A stretch of 64,000 nt of DNA from Acidobacteriota bacterium (GTDB taxonomy: Bacteria; Acidobacteriota; Vicinamibacteria; Vicinamibacterales; UBA2999), in assembly GCA_947482665.1 (NCBI GenBank), contig CANKJK010000004.1, positions 1 through 64,000 of the forward strand, given 5' to 3'. The translations under genes and the position numbers were made by a program. Positions 31,921 through 42,335 of this stretch are shown here, in pieces; within the stretch, counting starts at the first letter, position 1, and every line of letters starts with the position of its first letter. Below the pieces are notes generated by a model. It saw only the letters and a program-made list of their open reading frames with translations. It was not told where the DNA came from and did no database searches.

Positions 31921-33564
31921 CTAGAAGCCGCGCTGTGCCGAGCCGCTGCTGACGGCGGCGTTCGTGGGCGCCTGTGCCGTGCCGGTCGTGGCGCCCGCGG
32001 ACACCGAGAGCCCCGAGCCTCCCGTGAGCGGCGCCTGCTGGATGGTCTCGAAGTCCACGACGGACTTGTTGTAGTCGAGGATGGCCTTCAGCTCGTTGTT
32101 CTGCGCCTGGGCGAGGTCGCGCTGCGCCTGAAACACGAAGAAGCCGGTGGACTGCCCGGCCGCAAACTTCTTCTGCTCCGCATCGAGCCGCCGCTCGGCC
32201 AGCTCGCGTGAGGCGCGGGTGCTGCCGACGCGCTTCTGATTGGTGGTCATGGTCCGGCCGGCGTCGCGCACCTGCGTGGTCACCTGCAGTTGCTGGTTCT
32301 TCAACTGCAGCTTGGCCTGCGACTGCTGCAGCCTGGTGCGCGCGAGGTTGGCCGCCTGGGCGCTCTGGCCCAACGGGTAGTTCACATTCACCGAGAGCGT
32401 CCACTTCGGGTACTGGTTCTGAAAGATGTCGGCGATGGCCGCGGCGTAACTGCGCTGCGCCGTGCCGACGATCGGGCCCGGGAAGCCGGCGCCGCGGATG
32501 GCCTGCGTGCCGCCCAGGCCGCTCAAGCCGTAGTCGAGCTGGGCGTTGACCTCGGGCAGCGTCTGGTCCGTCAGATAGCGCAGGCTCACGTCCGTGGCAT
32601 CGATGGAGGTCTGCGCCTGCTTGAGGTCCGTGCGGGATTCGAGCGCCTTCGCCACGGCCACGTCGACGTTTGCCGAGAGCGGCGAGAAGGGCGGCTTGTC
32701 CGTCGGCTCGATCTTCACGGTCCAGAAATCCGCCGACGACGAATCGAAGATGAGCGCGCGCAGGGTGTCCTCGGTACGGTCGATCGCGGCTTCGGCCACG
32801 ATGACGGCTTCGTCGCGCTGGGCCACTTCGGCTTCGGCCTCGACGATGTCGATCGGCGCCATGGTGCCGATCTCCACGCGCGCCTTGTTGTTTCTGAGCG
32901 ACTCCCGCGCCAGATCAAGCGACTGCCGAGCCACCTTCAGGGATTCAATCGAGTAGGCCAGGTCCCAGTAGGCATTGCGGACGGACCTCGAGGTCGTGGC
33001 GATGGCGGCCTGCACGTCGAGGTCGGCGTTCTGCCGGTTCTTCTTGCCCACCTCGAGCTGCGACTTCACGTTGTCGATCTTGAAGTTGCGCAGCAGCGGC
33101 TGCACCGCCGAGAAGCTGACCGAGGAGTTCACCTGGGGATTGAAATTGGTGAAGAGGTTGGTCGAGGTCGATCGCGTGTTGTCCCAGCCGAGGGCGACGC
33201 TCGCACCATGAAACTTCGTCGCCTGCCGGATGCCCACGTTGCCGGCGAGGCGGTGGTCGTTGATCGCATCGCCCGAGCCGCCGGAGAGAAAGCTGGAGTT
33301 CGGCGTGTCGGTGCCGCTGGTCGAGCCGGTGGCCGTGAGCGAGGGGCTCCATGCCGTCAGCGTCTGCGCGATGGTCAGGTCCTGCAGTTGCGGCGCCACC
33401 TTTGCCACCTGGATGCCGAGGTTGTGCTCCAGGGCCTGGCGCACGGCCTCGTCCACTGAGAGCCGCCGGACTGCGCGGTCGGGTGCGGTCTGGGCGGCGA
33501 CGCTGCCAGCCACGAGCGTGAGCAGGGCAGCGGTCGTGACAAATCGATGGCGGAACGTGGTCAT
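31921..33564 (-). CDS. TolC family outer membrane efflux protein
   Basis: Signal peptide ending VAAQ; two OEP repeats (LSVDEAVRQALEHNLGIQVAK; DLKQAQTSIDATDVSLRYLTDQTLPEVNAQLDYGLSG). Confidence 0.92.
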   Translation of the reverse strand: MTTFRHRFVTTAALLTLVAGSVAAQTAPDRAVRRLSVDEAVRQALEHNLGIQVAKVAPQLQDLTIAQTLTAWSPSLTATGSTSGTDTPNSSFLSGGSGDAINDHRLAGNVGIRQATKFHGASVALGWDNTRSTSTNLFTNFNPQVNSSVSFSAVQPLLRNFKIDNVKSQLEVGKKNRQNADLDVQAAIATTSRSVRNAYWDLAYSIESLKVARQSLDLARESLRNNKARVEIGTMAPIDIVEAEAEVAQRDEAVIVAEAAIDRTEDTLRALIFDSSSADFWTVKIEPTDKPPFSPLSANVDVAVAKALESRTDLKQAQTSIDATDVSLRYLTDQTLPEVNAQLDYGLSGLGGTQAIRGAGFPGPIVGTAQRSYAAAIADIFQNQYPKWTLSVNVNYPLGQSAQAANLARTRLQQSQAKLQLKNQQLQVTTQVRDAGRTMTTNQKRVGSTRASRELAERRLDAEQKKFAAGQSTGFFVFQAQRDLAQAQNNELKAILDYNKSVVDFETIQQAPLTGGSGLSVSAGATTGTAQAPTNAAVSSGSAQRGF

Positions 33565-33639
33565 GAACTGTGGACTCCTCGGTTCGGGTGCTGCAGGGGT
33601 AGACGCTGCGGCGGGAGCTTTGGTTTCAGCGCGGGGCTT

Positions 33640-33645
33640 TATACT
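33640..33645 (+). promoter_or_regulatory. Putative -10 box of pyrE (TATACT), 10 nt from ATG
   Basis: TATACT GGGCATCCCC ATG. Confidence 0.4.
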
Positions 33646-33655
33646 GGGCATCCCC

Positions 33656-34228
33656 ATGGACGTCATCGACATCTTCCGCCGCACCGGCGCTCTGCTCGAA
33701 GGTCATTTTCTCCTATCGTCGGGGCTGCACAGCCCTGGATACATGCAGTGCGCGCTGGTGCTGCAGCACCCGGCGGACGCCGAGGCCTGCGGCACGGCGA
33801 TCGCCGAGCGGGTGAAGGCGCTGGGGATTCAGACAGTGCTCTCGCCGGCTCTGGGTGGCATCGTCATCGGCCAGGAAGTGGGCCGGGCGCTGGGCGTCCG
33901 GGCCATCTTTGCCGAGCGGGTCAACGGCGCGCTGGCGCTCCGGCGCGGCTTCGCGCTCAGCCCCGGCGAGCGCGTCCTGGTCGTGGAGGACGTCGTCACG
34001 ACGGGCGGCTCGACCCGCGAGACCATCGACGTGGCGACCGCGTGTGGTGCCGTGGTCGTGGGCGCGGCCTCAATCATCGACAGAAGCGGCGGCAATCCCG
34101 GCCTGAGCGTGCCGTACCATGCCCTCGCCCCGGTGGCGCTCCCCACCTATCAGCCCGAGGCCTGTCCGCTCTGTGCGGCCGGCTCGACAGCAATCAAGCC
34201 CGGCTCGCGAACGCCCGCATCCGCCTGA
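33656..34228 (+). CDS. pyrE: Orotate phosphoribosyltransferase
   Basis: GHFLLSSGLHSPGYMQ, ALGGIVIGQEVGRALG, VLVVEDVVTTGGSTRETIDV. Confidence 0.95.
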   Translation: MDVIDIFRRTGALLEGHFLLSSGLHSPGYMQCALVLQHPADAEACGTAIAERVKALGIQTVLSPALGGIVIGQEVGRALGVRAIFAERVNGALALRRGFALSPGERVLVVEDVVTTGGSTRETIDVATACGAVVVGAASIIDRSGGNPGLSVPYHALAPVALPTYQPEACPLCAAGSTAIKPGSRTPASA

Positions 34229-34247
34229 GGGCGGCGCCACTGGCCCC

Positions 34248-35012
34248 ATGCGCACACTGCGCCTGACGCTCGCCTACGACGGCACCTCGTTCGTGGGCTT
34301 TCAGCGCCAGGCCGTCGGGCTGACGTCGATCCAGGGGCTCCTCGAGGACGAACTCGCCAAGCTGGAAGGCGCGCCGGTCATCGTGCACGGCGCCGGGCGC
34401 ACGGACGCCGGCGTCCACGCGCTGGCTCAAGTGGCGAGCGCCACAGTCACCTTCACGCTGGACGTATCGGCCATCAGGCGGGCCCTGAACGTGAACCTGC
34501 CGCCCACGCTGCGCGTGCTCGAGGTCGAGGATGCGCCCGAGGGCTTCCACGCCCGGTTCCACGCGCGCGGCAAGACCTACCGCTACCAGATCGCCAATAC
34601 CCAGGTCGTCCATCCGCTCGTGACGCCCTTCGTGTGGCAGGTGCCGGACCGGCTCGATGTGGCGGCCATGCAGCGCGCCGCGGCGCTCCTGGTCGGCGAA
34701 CACGACTTCGCGACATTCCAGAGCGCCGGTGCGACGGTCCACTCCACCGTCCGCACAATCACCACCTCCACGCTGACCCCGCAGCCGTTCGCCACGGGAG
34801 GGCTGAACCTGCAGGACCTGCTCGTCTATGAGGTCTGCGGCACTGGCTTCCTCAGGCACATGGTGCGCGCTATCGCGGGCACGCTCGTCGAGGTCGGCCG
34901 GGGGCAGCGCGCGTGGGATTCCATCCCCGCCCTGTTGGCCGGCCGCGACCGTCATGCCGCCGGCCCCACCGCGCCGGCCGCCGGGCTCTTTCTCGTCCGC
35001 GTCGACTACTGA
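34248..35012 (+). CDS. truA: tRNA pseudouridine(38-40) synthase
   Basis: LTLAYDGTSFVGFQRQ, GAGRTDAGVHALAQVA, FHARFHARGKTYRYQI, GTGFLRHMVRAIAGTLVEVG. Confidence 0.96.
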   Translation: MRTLRLTLAYDGTSFVGFQRQAVGLTSIQGLLEDELAKLEGAPVIVHGAGRTDAGVHALAQVASATVTFTLDVSAIRRALNVNLPPTLRVLEVEDAPEGFHARFHARGKTYRYQIANTQVVHPLVTPFVWQVPDRLDVAAMQRAAALLVGEHDFATFQSAGATVHSTVRTITTSTLTPQPFATGGLNLQDLLVYEVCGTGFLRHMVRAIAGTLVEVGRGQRAWDSIPALLAGRDRHAAGPTAPAAGLFLVRVDY

Positions 35013-35047
35013 TCGGGCATCGCGCCGGCGGCATATGATCGGAAGCC

Positions 35048-35842
35048 ATGCCGCTTGACGCGCTCCTTGCCGAGATCCCGCCGGGGCACCCGGACGAGGC
35101 CCTGGCGCGTCAGATCCAGTCCGATCAGCTCCCCGCGCACGTCGCCATCATCATGGACGGCAACGGCCGGTGGGCGGCCGAGCGCCGGCTCCCGCGTGTC
35201 GAGGGTCACCGCAACGGCGTAGAGGCCGTGCGGCAGACGGTGGAAGCCGCCACGGCCCTGGGGCTCCAGGTGCTCACCCTTTACGCCTTCTCCGTCGAGA
35301 ACTGGAAGCGGCCCGCCGGCGAGATCGGTGCCTTGATGATGCTGCTCAAGCGGTATCTGCGCAGCGAGCTCAAGACGCTGCTCAAGAACGACATCCGCTT
35401 CCGCGTCATCGGCCGACCCGAGGGCCTGCCGCCCGACGTGCAGGAGGAGCTCACCACCGCCATCGACCGCACGGCCGGCAACCACGGGATGATCTTCAAC
35501 CTCGCCCTGAACTACGGCGGGCGGACCGAGATCGTGGACGCCGCGCGGCGTGCCATCGAACAGGGCGTCGCCCCGGCGGACCTTGATGAAGAGCGGTTTG
35601 CATCCCTTCTCTACACGGCCGGGCAACCCGACCCGGATCTCCTGATCCGCACGAGCGGCGAAGTGCGCGTGAGCAACTTCCTCCTGTGGCAGATTGCCTA
35701 CGCGGAGATTTATGTGACCGAGACCTACTGGCCCGACTTCCGCCGTCAGCATCTGCTCGAAGCGATTCTTGCCTTCCAGAAGCGCGAGCGCCGCTACGGC
35801 GGCGTGACGCCTGTCGCGGGCGCGGCGGCTGAGGTCTCCTAA
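35048..35842 (+). CDS. uppS: Isoprenyl (di-trans,poly-cis-undecaprenyl) diphosphate synthase
   Basis: HVAIIMDGNGRWAAERRLPRVEGHRNGVEAVR, LTLYAFSVENWKRP, DPDLLIRTSGEVRVSNFLLWQIAYAEIYVTETYWPDF. Confidence 0.97.
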   Translation: MPLDALLAEIPPGHPDEALARQIQSDQLPAHVAIIMDGNGRWAAERRLPRVEGHRNGVEAVRQTVEAATALGLQVLTLYAFSVENWKRPAGEIGALMMLLKRYLRSELKTLLKNDIRFRVIGRPEGLPPDVQEELTTAIDRTAGNHGMIFNLALNYGGRTEIVDAARRAIEQGVAPADLDEERFASLLYTAGQPDPDLLIRTSGEVRVSNFLLWQIAYAEIYVTETYWPDFRRQHLLEAILAFQKRERRYGGVTPVAGAAAEVS

Positions 35843-35845
35843 CTC

Positions 35846-36619
35846 GTGACGCGACTGATCTCCGGTGTGGCGATGGCGGTCGTGGCGCTGGCCGCGATCT
35901 GGTTCCTCCCCTCGCAGGCCCTGCGCGTGGTGGCGGCGCTGGTGGCCGCGTTCGGCGCGCGCGAGCTGCTGACGATCCTGCGCGCCTCGGGCCTGCAGCC
36001 TGCCGCCTGGCTGACTGTCGCATTGACGGTGCTGGCGAGCGTAGCCATGGGCGACATCTCGGCACGCTACGACGCCGTCGTGTTGGCAAGCCTCGCGGCC
36101 ATGCTCATCGAGGTGCTGGCCCGCGGCAATGGGCTGGCGGTGGCGGGTGGCCTCGTGGGCGGCGCCATCTGGGTGGGCGTGCCGCTGGGTCTGCTGGCGC
36201 GGGTGCACGATGTCGGCGGCCCCAACGCCGTGCTGCTCCTCATCGGGACGGTGGTCGTCAGCGATTCCTCGCAGTACTACACCGGGCGCCTCTTCGGCCG
36301 GCACCTGCTCGCTCCGAACGTCAGCCCGAAGAAGACCATCGAGGGCGCGGTCGGCGGGGTGGTGTTCGGCACGGCCGCGATGGTGGCCGGCGGGCACTGG
36401 CTGCTGCCGCTGGTCGATCTGCCCCTGCTGGCGGCGACCGGCCTCGTGGTCGTCCTGCTCGGCATCTGCGGCGACCTCTTCGAATCGCGGCTCAAGCGCC
36501 TGGCCGGGGTGAAAGACAGTTCATCGCTCATTCCCGGGCACGGTGGCGTGCTGGACCGCATCGACGCGCTGCTCTTTGCCATTCCGGGCTTCTACCTCCT
36601 GCTCGGATCGCATCTGTGA
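35846..36619 (+). CDS. cdsA: Phosphatidate cytidylyltransferase
   Basis: VVVSDSSQYYTGRLFGRHLLAPNVSPKKTIEGAVGG; SRLKRLAGVKDSSSLIPGHGGVLDRIDALLFAIP; GTG start. Confidence 0.95.
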   Translation: MTRLISGVAMAVVALAAIWFLPSQALRVVAALVAAFGARELLTILRASGLQPAAWLTVALTVLASVAMGDISARYDAVVLASLAAMLIEVLARGNGLAVAGGLVGGAIWVGVPLGLLARVHDVGGPNAVLLLIGTVVVSDSSQYYTGRLFGRHLLAPNVSPKKTIEGAVGGVVFGTAAMVAGGHWLLPLVDLPLLAATGLVVVLLGICGDLFESRLKRLAGVKDSSSLIPGHGGVLDRIDALLFAIPGFYLLLGSHL

Positions 36620-37794
36620 GCGCCCGCGTGAAGCGCCTCGCCATTCTCGGTTCCACCGGTTCGATCGGGCAGAGCGCGCTGCGAGTCGTCGACGCACATC
36701 CCGATCGCCTGCAGGTCGTGGGGCTCGCGGCAGGAGAGAACGTTGGCCGCTTCGCGGCACAGGTGCAGCGCTACCGGCCTGTCACGGCCGCGCTGGCCAC
36801 CGCCGCCGGGCTCGACGAGCTGCGGAAGAGCGGCGCGCCGCTTCCTGCCGCGTTGGCCTGTGGCACGGAAGGCCTCGTCGCCGTGGCGACGCACCCGGAC
36901 GTGGACATCGTCATCTGCGCATCGGCCGGCAGTGCCGGCCTTGAAGCGGTGCTGGCCGCGGTCGAGCATGGCAAGACGGCCGCCGTGGCGAACAAGGAAG
37001 TGCTCGTGATGGCAGGCGATCTGGTGACGCGCACGGCCGCGGCACACGGTGCCGCCATCCTCCCCATCGACAGCGAGCACAATGCCATTCATCAGTGCCT
37101 CGATGGCCGGCAGCTGGCCGACGTGCGACGCCTGATCCTGACGGCGTCTGGCGGGCCATTCCGCCGCCACACGGTCGAGCAGATGGCGTCCGTGACGGCC
37201 GAGGCCGCGCTGCAACACCCCACCTGGCAGATGGGCCGGAAGATCACGATCGATTCCGCCACGCTGATGAACAAGGGGCTCGAAGTGATCGAGGCCCGAT
37301 GGCTCTTTGGCGTCGAGGCCGACCGGATCGATGTCGTGGTGCACCCGCAGTCGGTGGTGCACTCCATGGTCGAGTTCGTGGACGGCTCCATCCTCGCCCA
37401 GCTGGGCGTCACCGACATGCAGCTGCCCATCCAGTACGCCTGCTCCTATCCCGAGCGCTGGGCCGCACCGGTGCCACCGCTGGACCTGGCCCGGGCCGGC
37501 CGGCTGGAGTTCGAGGAACCGGACCACACCCGCTTTCCCTGTCTGGGGCTGGCTTACCGCGCCCTGCGTGCCGGGGGGAGTCTCCCCTGTGTGCTCAACG
37601 CCGCCAATGAGGTAGCCGTCGAGGCGTTCCTGCAGGGTGGACTGCACTTTCCAGGCATTGCCGCCGTGATTGCCGCCACGATGGATGCGCATACGCCTGC
37701 GCCGGTCGATTCGCTCTCCGGCGTCCGGGCCGTTGACGCCTGGGCGCGCCGCCATGCGGCCGGGCTTCTGCCGGCCCTTACAATGAGGACCTGA
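36616..37794 (+). CDS. dxr: 1-deoxy-D-xylulose-5-phosphate reductoisomerase
   Basis: LAILGSTGSIGQSALRVVDAHPDR, VANKEVLVMAGDLV, PIDSEHNAIHQCL, LTASGGPFRRH, IDSATLMNKGLEVIEA. Confidence 0.97.
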   Translation: MSARVKRLAILGSTGSIGQSALRVVDAHPDRLQVVGLAAGENVGRFAAQVQRYRPVTAALATAAGLDELRKSGAPLPAALACGTEGLVAVATHPDVDIVICASAGSAGLEAVLAAVEHGKTAAVANKEVLVMAGDLVTRTAAAHGAAILPIDSEHNAIHQCLDGRQLADVRRLILTASGGPFRRHTVEQMASVTAEAALQHPTWQMGRKITIDSATLMNKGLEVIEARWLFGVEADRIDVVVHPQSVVHSMVEFVDGSILAQLGVTDMQLPIQYACSYPERWAAPVPPLDLARAGRLEFEEPDHTRFPCLGLAYRALRAGGSLPCVLNAANEVAVEAFLQGGLHFPGIAAVIAATMDAHTPAPVDSLSGVRAVDAWARRHAAGLLPALTMRT

Positions 37795-37801
37795 GGTTCA
37801 C

Positions 37802-39121
37802 GTGACCACCCTGCTGTCATTTCTCTTCGTCCTCGGCGTCCTGATCTTCGTCCACGAGCTGGGGCACTTCCTTGCGGCCCGCCGTCTCGGGATCCGGGTG
37901 CTCACGTTCTCACTCGGTTTCGGGCCGAAGATCTTCAGTGTCAAGCGCGGCGACACGGAGTACTGCATCAGCATCATTCCGCTGGGCGGGTACGTGAAGA
38001 TGGCCGGCGAGAACATCGAGGACCCGCGCGCGGGTCAGCCCGACGAGTTCCTCTCCAAGACCAAATGGGAGCGCTTCCAGGTGCTCATCGCCGGACCGGT
38101 GATGAACATCCTGCTCGCCTTTGTGGTGACGGCGGTCGTGCTGCTCCAGGGCACCGAAGTGCCCGCGTTCGAGGACGAGGCGCCCGTGCTCGGCGGCGTC
38201 GTCGCGGATTCGCCAGCGGCCAAGGCTGGTCTCCAGCGCGGCGATCGCATCCTGACCGTGGCCGGCGAGAAGGTGCCGACGTGGAACGCGCTCAACATGG
38301 CCGTCGGCATCCGTCCAAAGAAGGACGTGACGCTGACGCTCGATCGCGCGGGTCAGACGGTGAACGTCTCACTCCAGACCACCTCGGAGACGAAGTTTCA
38401 GATCGGCTCGATCGGCGTCCTGCCCGACATCAATCCGATCATCCGCTCAGCCATCCCCGGTGACCCGGCCGACAAAGCGGGCCTCAAGCCCGGCGACGCC
38501 GTGATGGCCGTCGATGGTGAGCGCGTGCTGCTCTCAAGCGATCTGGTGAAGGCCACCTCTCGGAACGCCGGCAAGAGCATTGCGATCACCATCCGCCGAA
38601 ATGGCGAGGAGCAGCAGATTCAGGTCACGCCCGTGCTGCGCGACAAGCGCGGCATGATCGGCATCACGACGTCGGAGCCGACGCGCTCCTTCAAGCCAGG
38701 TCCGCTTCAGGCGATCTCGCTGAGCGCGAAGCGCACCGTCGAGGGCAGCGGCCTCATCTTCAAGACCATCGGCCAGCTTCTGTCCGGACAGGCTTCGCCA
38801 AAGCAGCTGATGGGCCCCGTGGCCATCGCGCAGCTTTCGGGCGAATCCGCGCAGGCCGGCTGGGTGGCGCTCTTCGCGCTGATGTCGATGATCAGCCTCA
38901 ACCTCGGCGTGCTGAACCTGATGCCCATCCCCGTGCTCGACGGCGGGCACATCCTCATCCTGCTGCTCGAGGGCGTGGCCCGGCGCGACTTCAGCGCGCA
39001 GGTGAAGGAGCGGATGCTGATGGTGGGCTTCGCGCTGCTTATGGTGCTGATGGTGACGGTCATCTACAACGACCTCACCCGCATCAGCTGGATCGAGCGG
39101 CTGATGCCCTGGCGCAACTAG
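37802..39121 (+). CDS. rseP: RIP metalloprotease RseP (site-2 protease, two PDZ domains)
   Basis: FVHELGHFLAARRLGIRV HExxH; LNLMPIPVLDGGHI; two PDZ segments. Confidence 0.95.
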   Translation: MTTLLSFLFVLGVLIFVHELGHFLAARRLGIRVLTFSLGFGPKIFSVKRGDTEYCISIIPLGGYVKMAGENIEDPRAGQPDEFLSKTKWERFQVLIAGPVMNILLAFVVTAVVLLQGTEVPAFEDEAPVLGGVVADSPAAKAGLQRGDRILTVAGEKVPTWNALNMAVGIRPKKDVTLTLDRAGQTVNVSLQTTSETKFQIGSIGVLPDINPIIRSAIPGDPADKAGLKPGDAVMAVDGERVLLSSDLVKATSRNAGKSIAITIRRNGEEQQIQVTPVLRDKRGMIGITTSEPTRSFKPGPLQAISLSAKRTVEGSGLIFKTIGQLLSGQASPKQLMGPVAIAQLSGESAQAGWVALFALMSMISLNLGVLNLMPIPVLDGGHILILLLEGVARRDFSAQVKERMLMVGFALLMVLMVTVIYNDLTRISWIERLMPWRN

Positions 39122-39708
39122 GCGCCGCCGAACCAGCCGCGGTCGCGGGCTTCAGCCAGGCGGGCTTCCAGATAGCTCCAGAGCGCGGGGCAGCCGGCGT
39201 TGACCTGCGGCCCGACGCGCGTCACCACCTGCTCGTAGCGGATGCCGTTTTCCCGCCAGCTCTGGCCGTTGTTGGCGAGATTCAGCAGCACGGGCATCGC
39301 GCGGTCGACCGCGTTGGCGAAGCGTGATTCCGGCGTGTCGCTCCGTTCGAATTCTTCCCACAACGCGATGAACTCGGTGCGGCGCGGCTCGGGCACCATG
39401 CCGAGCACGCGCATCGCCCCGGCCCGCTCGGCGGCCTGGCGTTCGCTGAGGCCTTCGGTGGCGTAGACGATCGTGTCGCCCGCGTCGATCTCGCCGACGT
39501 CGTGCACGAGCAGCATCTGCACCACGCGGTTCACATCCACCGGCGACTCGGCCAGATGCGCGAGCGACAGGCCGAGCATCGCGATCTGCCAGCTGTGTTC
39601 CGCCGAGTTCTCGTAGCGCGTCAGGCCCAGCGGCTGGGTCTTGCGAGTAACGCCCTTGAGCTTGTCGAGCTCGAGGATGAAGTCGACGAAGGGCTGGAGG
39701 TCAGCCAC
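39118..39708 (-). CDS. HD-domain hydrolase (YfbR-like)
   Basis: YENSAEHSWQIAMLGLSLA..VDVNRVVQMLLVHDVGEIDAGDTI; GTG start overlapping hemL stop. Confidence 0.88.
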   Translation of the reverse strand: MADLQPFVDFILELDKLKGVTRKTQPLGLTRYENSAEHSWQIAMLGLSLAHLAESPVDVNRVVQMLLVHDVGEIDAGDTIVYATEGLSERQAAERAGAMRVLGMVPEPRRTEFIALWEEFERSDTPESRFANAVDRAMPVLLNLANNGQSWRENGIRYEQVVTRVGPQVNAGCPALWSYLEARLAEARDRGWFGGA

Positions 39709-41002
39709 GTGCCGCGCGGGCCACGTCCCGCATGGCCGCGGCGGCCGCGTCGATCGTGTCCGCGACGTCCTGGTCGGTGTGCGCAGCCGAGAGGAACCAC
39801 GCCTCGAACTGCGACGGCGGCGGATAGATGCCGCGCTTGAGCATGCCGCGGAAGAAGACACCGTAGGCCTTCGCGTCGGCGCGCATGGCCGACGCGCAGT
39901 CCGTCACCGGCTGATTCGTGAAGAACGGCGTGACCAGCGATCCGAAGGCGTTGACCTGCACCGCCACTTTCGCCTCGCGTGCCACTTCGGCAAAGCCGGA
40001 GGCCAGCATGGCGCTGAGATAGGCGAGGTTGCCGTAGAGGCTCGGCTTCAACCGGTTGAGCGCCCAGAGCCCGGCGGTCATCGCCAGAGGATTTCCCGAG
40101 AGCGTGCCAGCCTGATAGACCGGACCGGCCGGCGAAACCAGTTCCATCAGGTCCGCCCGCCCGCCATAGGCGCCAACCGGGAGCCCGCCGCCGATGATCT
40201 TGCCAAGGCAGGTGAGGTCTGGCGTGATGCCGAAGAGCCCCTGCGCGCCACCGGCCGAGGCGCGGAAGCCGGAGATCACCTCGTCAAAGACCAGCAGCGC
40301 GCCGTACTTGGTGCAGAGGTCGCGCAGTCCCTGGAGAAAGCCGGGCGCGGGCGCGACGACGCCGATGTTGCCGGCGATGGGCTCCACGATGACGGCGGCG
40401 ATCGCCTTGCGGTTGGCCTTGAAGAGGCGCTCCACGGAGCCGAGGTCGTTGTAGATCGCGAGCAGCGTGTCAGCCGCCACGGCCTTGGGTACACCGGGGC
40501 TGGTGGGCACGCCATAGGTAAGCGCGCCCGATCCGGCCTTCACGAGAAAGGCGTCACCGTGGCCGTGGTAGCAGCCTTCGAACTTGATGATGCGGTCGCG
40601 CTTCGTCGCGGCTCGTGCCACGCGGATGGCGCTCATCGCGGCTTCGGTGCCGGAGCTGACGAAGCGGACGCGCTCCATCGAGGGCATCAGCGCGCGGACG
40701 CGTTCGCCAAGCTGGTGCTCCAGCGGGCTCGGGGCCCCGAAGCTGGTGCCGAGCTTCGCGGCGGACGTGAGCGCCCGCGTGAGACCCGCCGGGGCGTGGC
40801 CATGAATCAGCGGCCCCCACGACATGACGTAGTCGATGAAGACGTTGCCGTCCACGTCGTGGAGCCGCGCGCCGGCTCCCTTCTTCACGAAGAGCGGGGA
40901 CGCGCCGACGGACTTGAACGCGCGGACTGGGCTGTCGACGCCGCCGGGCAGAATCTGCTGGGCGCGGGCGAAGAGCTTCTGGCTCTGAACGGGTCGTTTC
41001 AT
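39701..41002 (-). CDS. hemL: Glutamate-1-semialdehyde 2,1-aminomutase
   Basis: LPGGVDSPVRAFKSVG, SWGPLIHGHAPAGL, FEGCYHGHGDAFLVKAGSG, LVFDEVISGFR. Confidence 0.97.
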   Translation of the reverse strand: MKRPVQSQKLFARAQQILPGGVDSPVRAFKSVGASPLFVKKGAGARLHDVDGNVFIDYVMSWGPLIHGHAPAGLTRALTSAAKLGTSFGAPSPLEHQLGERVRALMPSMERVRFVSSGTEAAMSAIRVARAATKRDRIIKFEGCYHGHGDAFLVKAGSGALTYGVPTSPGVPKAVAADTLLAIYNDLGSVERLFKANRKAIAAVIVEPIAGNIGVVAPAPGFLQGLRDLCTKYGALLVFDEVISGFRASAGGAQGLFGITPDLTCLGKIIGGGLPVGAYGGRADLMELVSPAGPVYQAGTLSGNPLAMTAGLWALNRLKPSLYGNLAYLSAMLASGFAEVAREAKVAVQVNAFGSLVTPFFTNQPVTDCASAMRADAKAYGVFFRGMLKRGIYPPPSQFEAWFLSAAHTDQDVADTIDAAAAAMRDVARAARG

Positions 41003-41026
41003 GCTCTCAAAGTGTAGTGTGGGTTC

Positions 41027-41335
41027 ATGACAGCCGAGACCCTGCTGGCCCAGCTCGCCGACGGCACGGCGCCCCCGGTGCTGGATGTGCGCTCGGGTCT
41101 GGAGTTCCGGGCTGGTCACCTGCCGGGTGCCATACACGTGCCCTTCTGGCTCGTGCCGTCTGCTGATCTACCCCGGAGCCTCGACCCGGACAAGCCGGTG
41201 GTGGTGTATTGCGGGCACGGTCCCCGCGCCAGGATGGCCGGCGTCGCACTGCGCGCGCGAGGCTTTCGCCAGGTGCAGTACCTCGCCGGTCATATGACCG
41301 GGTGGCGGCAGCGGGGGCTTCCCGAGGAACGCTAG
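41027..41335 (+). CDS. Single rhodanese-domain protein
   Basis: [22 protein letters not shown]; active-site loop YCGHGPRAR. Confidence 0.92.
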   Translation: MTAETLLAQLADGTAPPVLDVRSGLEFRAGHLPGAIHVPFWLVPSADLPRSLDPDKPVVVYCGHGPRARMAGVALRARGFRQVQYLAGHMTGWRQRGLPEER

Positions 41336-42312
41336 AGCGCGCGGGCAGCCTCGCGGGCGTAGTAGGTGATGATGAGGTCGGCGCCGGCGCGGGCGATCGA
41401 GGTCAGCGTTTCGAGCATGGCGCGCTCTTCATCCAGCCAGCCGTTGCGAGCCGCCGCCTTGAGCATCGCGTATTCGCCGCTCACGTGGTACGCGGCCGTC
41501 GGGCGATTGAACTCGCGCTTCACGCGCGAGATCACGTCCAGGTAGGTGAGGGCCGGCTTCACCATCACGATGTCCGCGCCCTCGGCGAGGTCGAGCGCCA
41601 CTTCGCGCAGCGCCTCCTCGACATTGGCCGGGTCCATCTGGTGGCTGCGGCGGTCGCCAAACTGCGGGGCTGAATCCGCGGCGTCACGGAAGGGGCCGTA
41701 AAAGGCCGAGCAGTACTTGGCCGAGTACGCCATCAGGCCCACCTGATCGTGTCCGGCGGCATCAAGTGCGGTGCGGATGGCGCCCACGCGGCCGTCCATC
41801 ATGTCGGAAGGGGCCACGAAGTCTGCGCCGGCCTCGGCGTGCGAGAGCGCGGCTTTGACGAGTTCGGCAACCGTGGCGTCATTGAGGATATCCGAGCCGT
41901 GCATCAGGCCACAGTGGCCGTGCGACGTGTACTCGCAGAGGCAGACGTCGGTGAACACGACCGCGTCCTTGACCTCCCGCTTGATGGCCCGGACGGCGGA
42001 CTGGACGGGCGCCTGCGAGTCAGACGCCTTCGAGCCGGCGTCGTCCTTGGAGGCCGGTAGCCCGAAGAGCAACACGCCTGGCACGCCATCGCTCTTGGCT
42101 GCCGCGGTTTCCTTGACGGCTTCGTCCACGGAGAGCTGGTAGACGCCCGGCATGGAGCCGACTTCGCGCCGGATGCCTTCGCCCTCGCAGACAAACATCG
42201 GATAGATGAGCCGGTCGGGCGTCAGCCGCGTCTCGCGCACGAAGCTGCGGATGGCCTCGGTGCGCCGGAGGCGGCGGGGACGGTGCGTCAGGTGCAGCGA
42301 CATGGCGTTCAT
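41332..42312 (-). CDS. hemB: Porphobilinogen synthase
   Basis: [75 protein letters not shown]. Confidence 0.97.
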   Translation of the reverse strand: MNAMSLHLTHRPRRLRRTEAIRSFVRETRLTPDRLIYPMFVCEGEGIRREVGSMPGVYQLSVDEAVKETAAAKSDGVPGVLLFGLPASKDDAGSKASDSQAPVQSAVRAIKREVKDAVVFTDVCLCEYTSHGHCGLMHGSDILNDATVAELVKAALSHAEAGADFVAPSDMMDGRVGAIRTALDAAGHDQVGLMAYSAKYCSAFYGPFRDAADSAPQFGDRRSHQMDPANVEEALREVALDLAEGADIVMVKPALTYLDVISRVKREFNRPTAAYHVSGEYAMLKAAARNGWLDEERAMLETLTSIARAGADLIITYYAREAARAL

Positions 42313-42335
42313 TCTAGTAGGATGCGCCTCACAGC

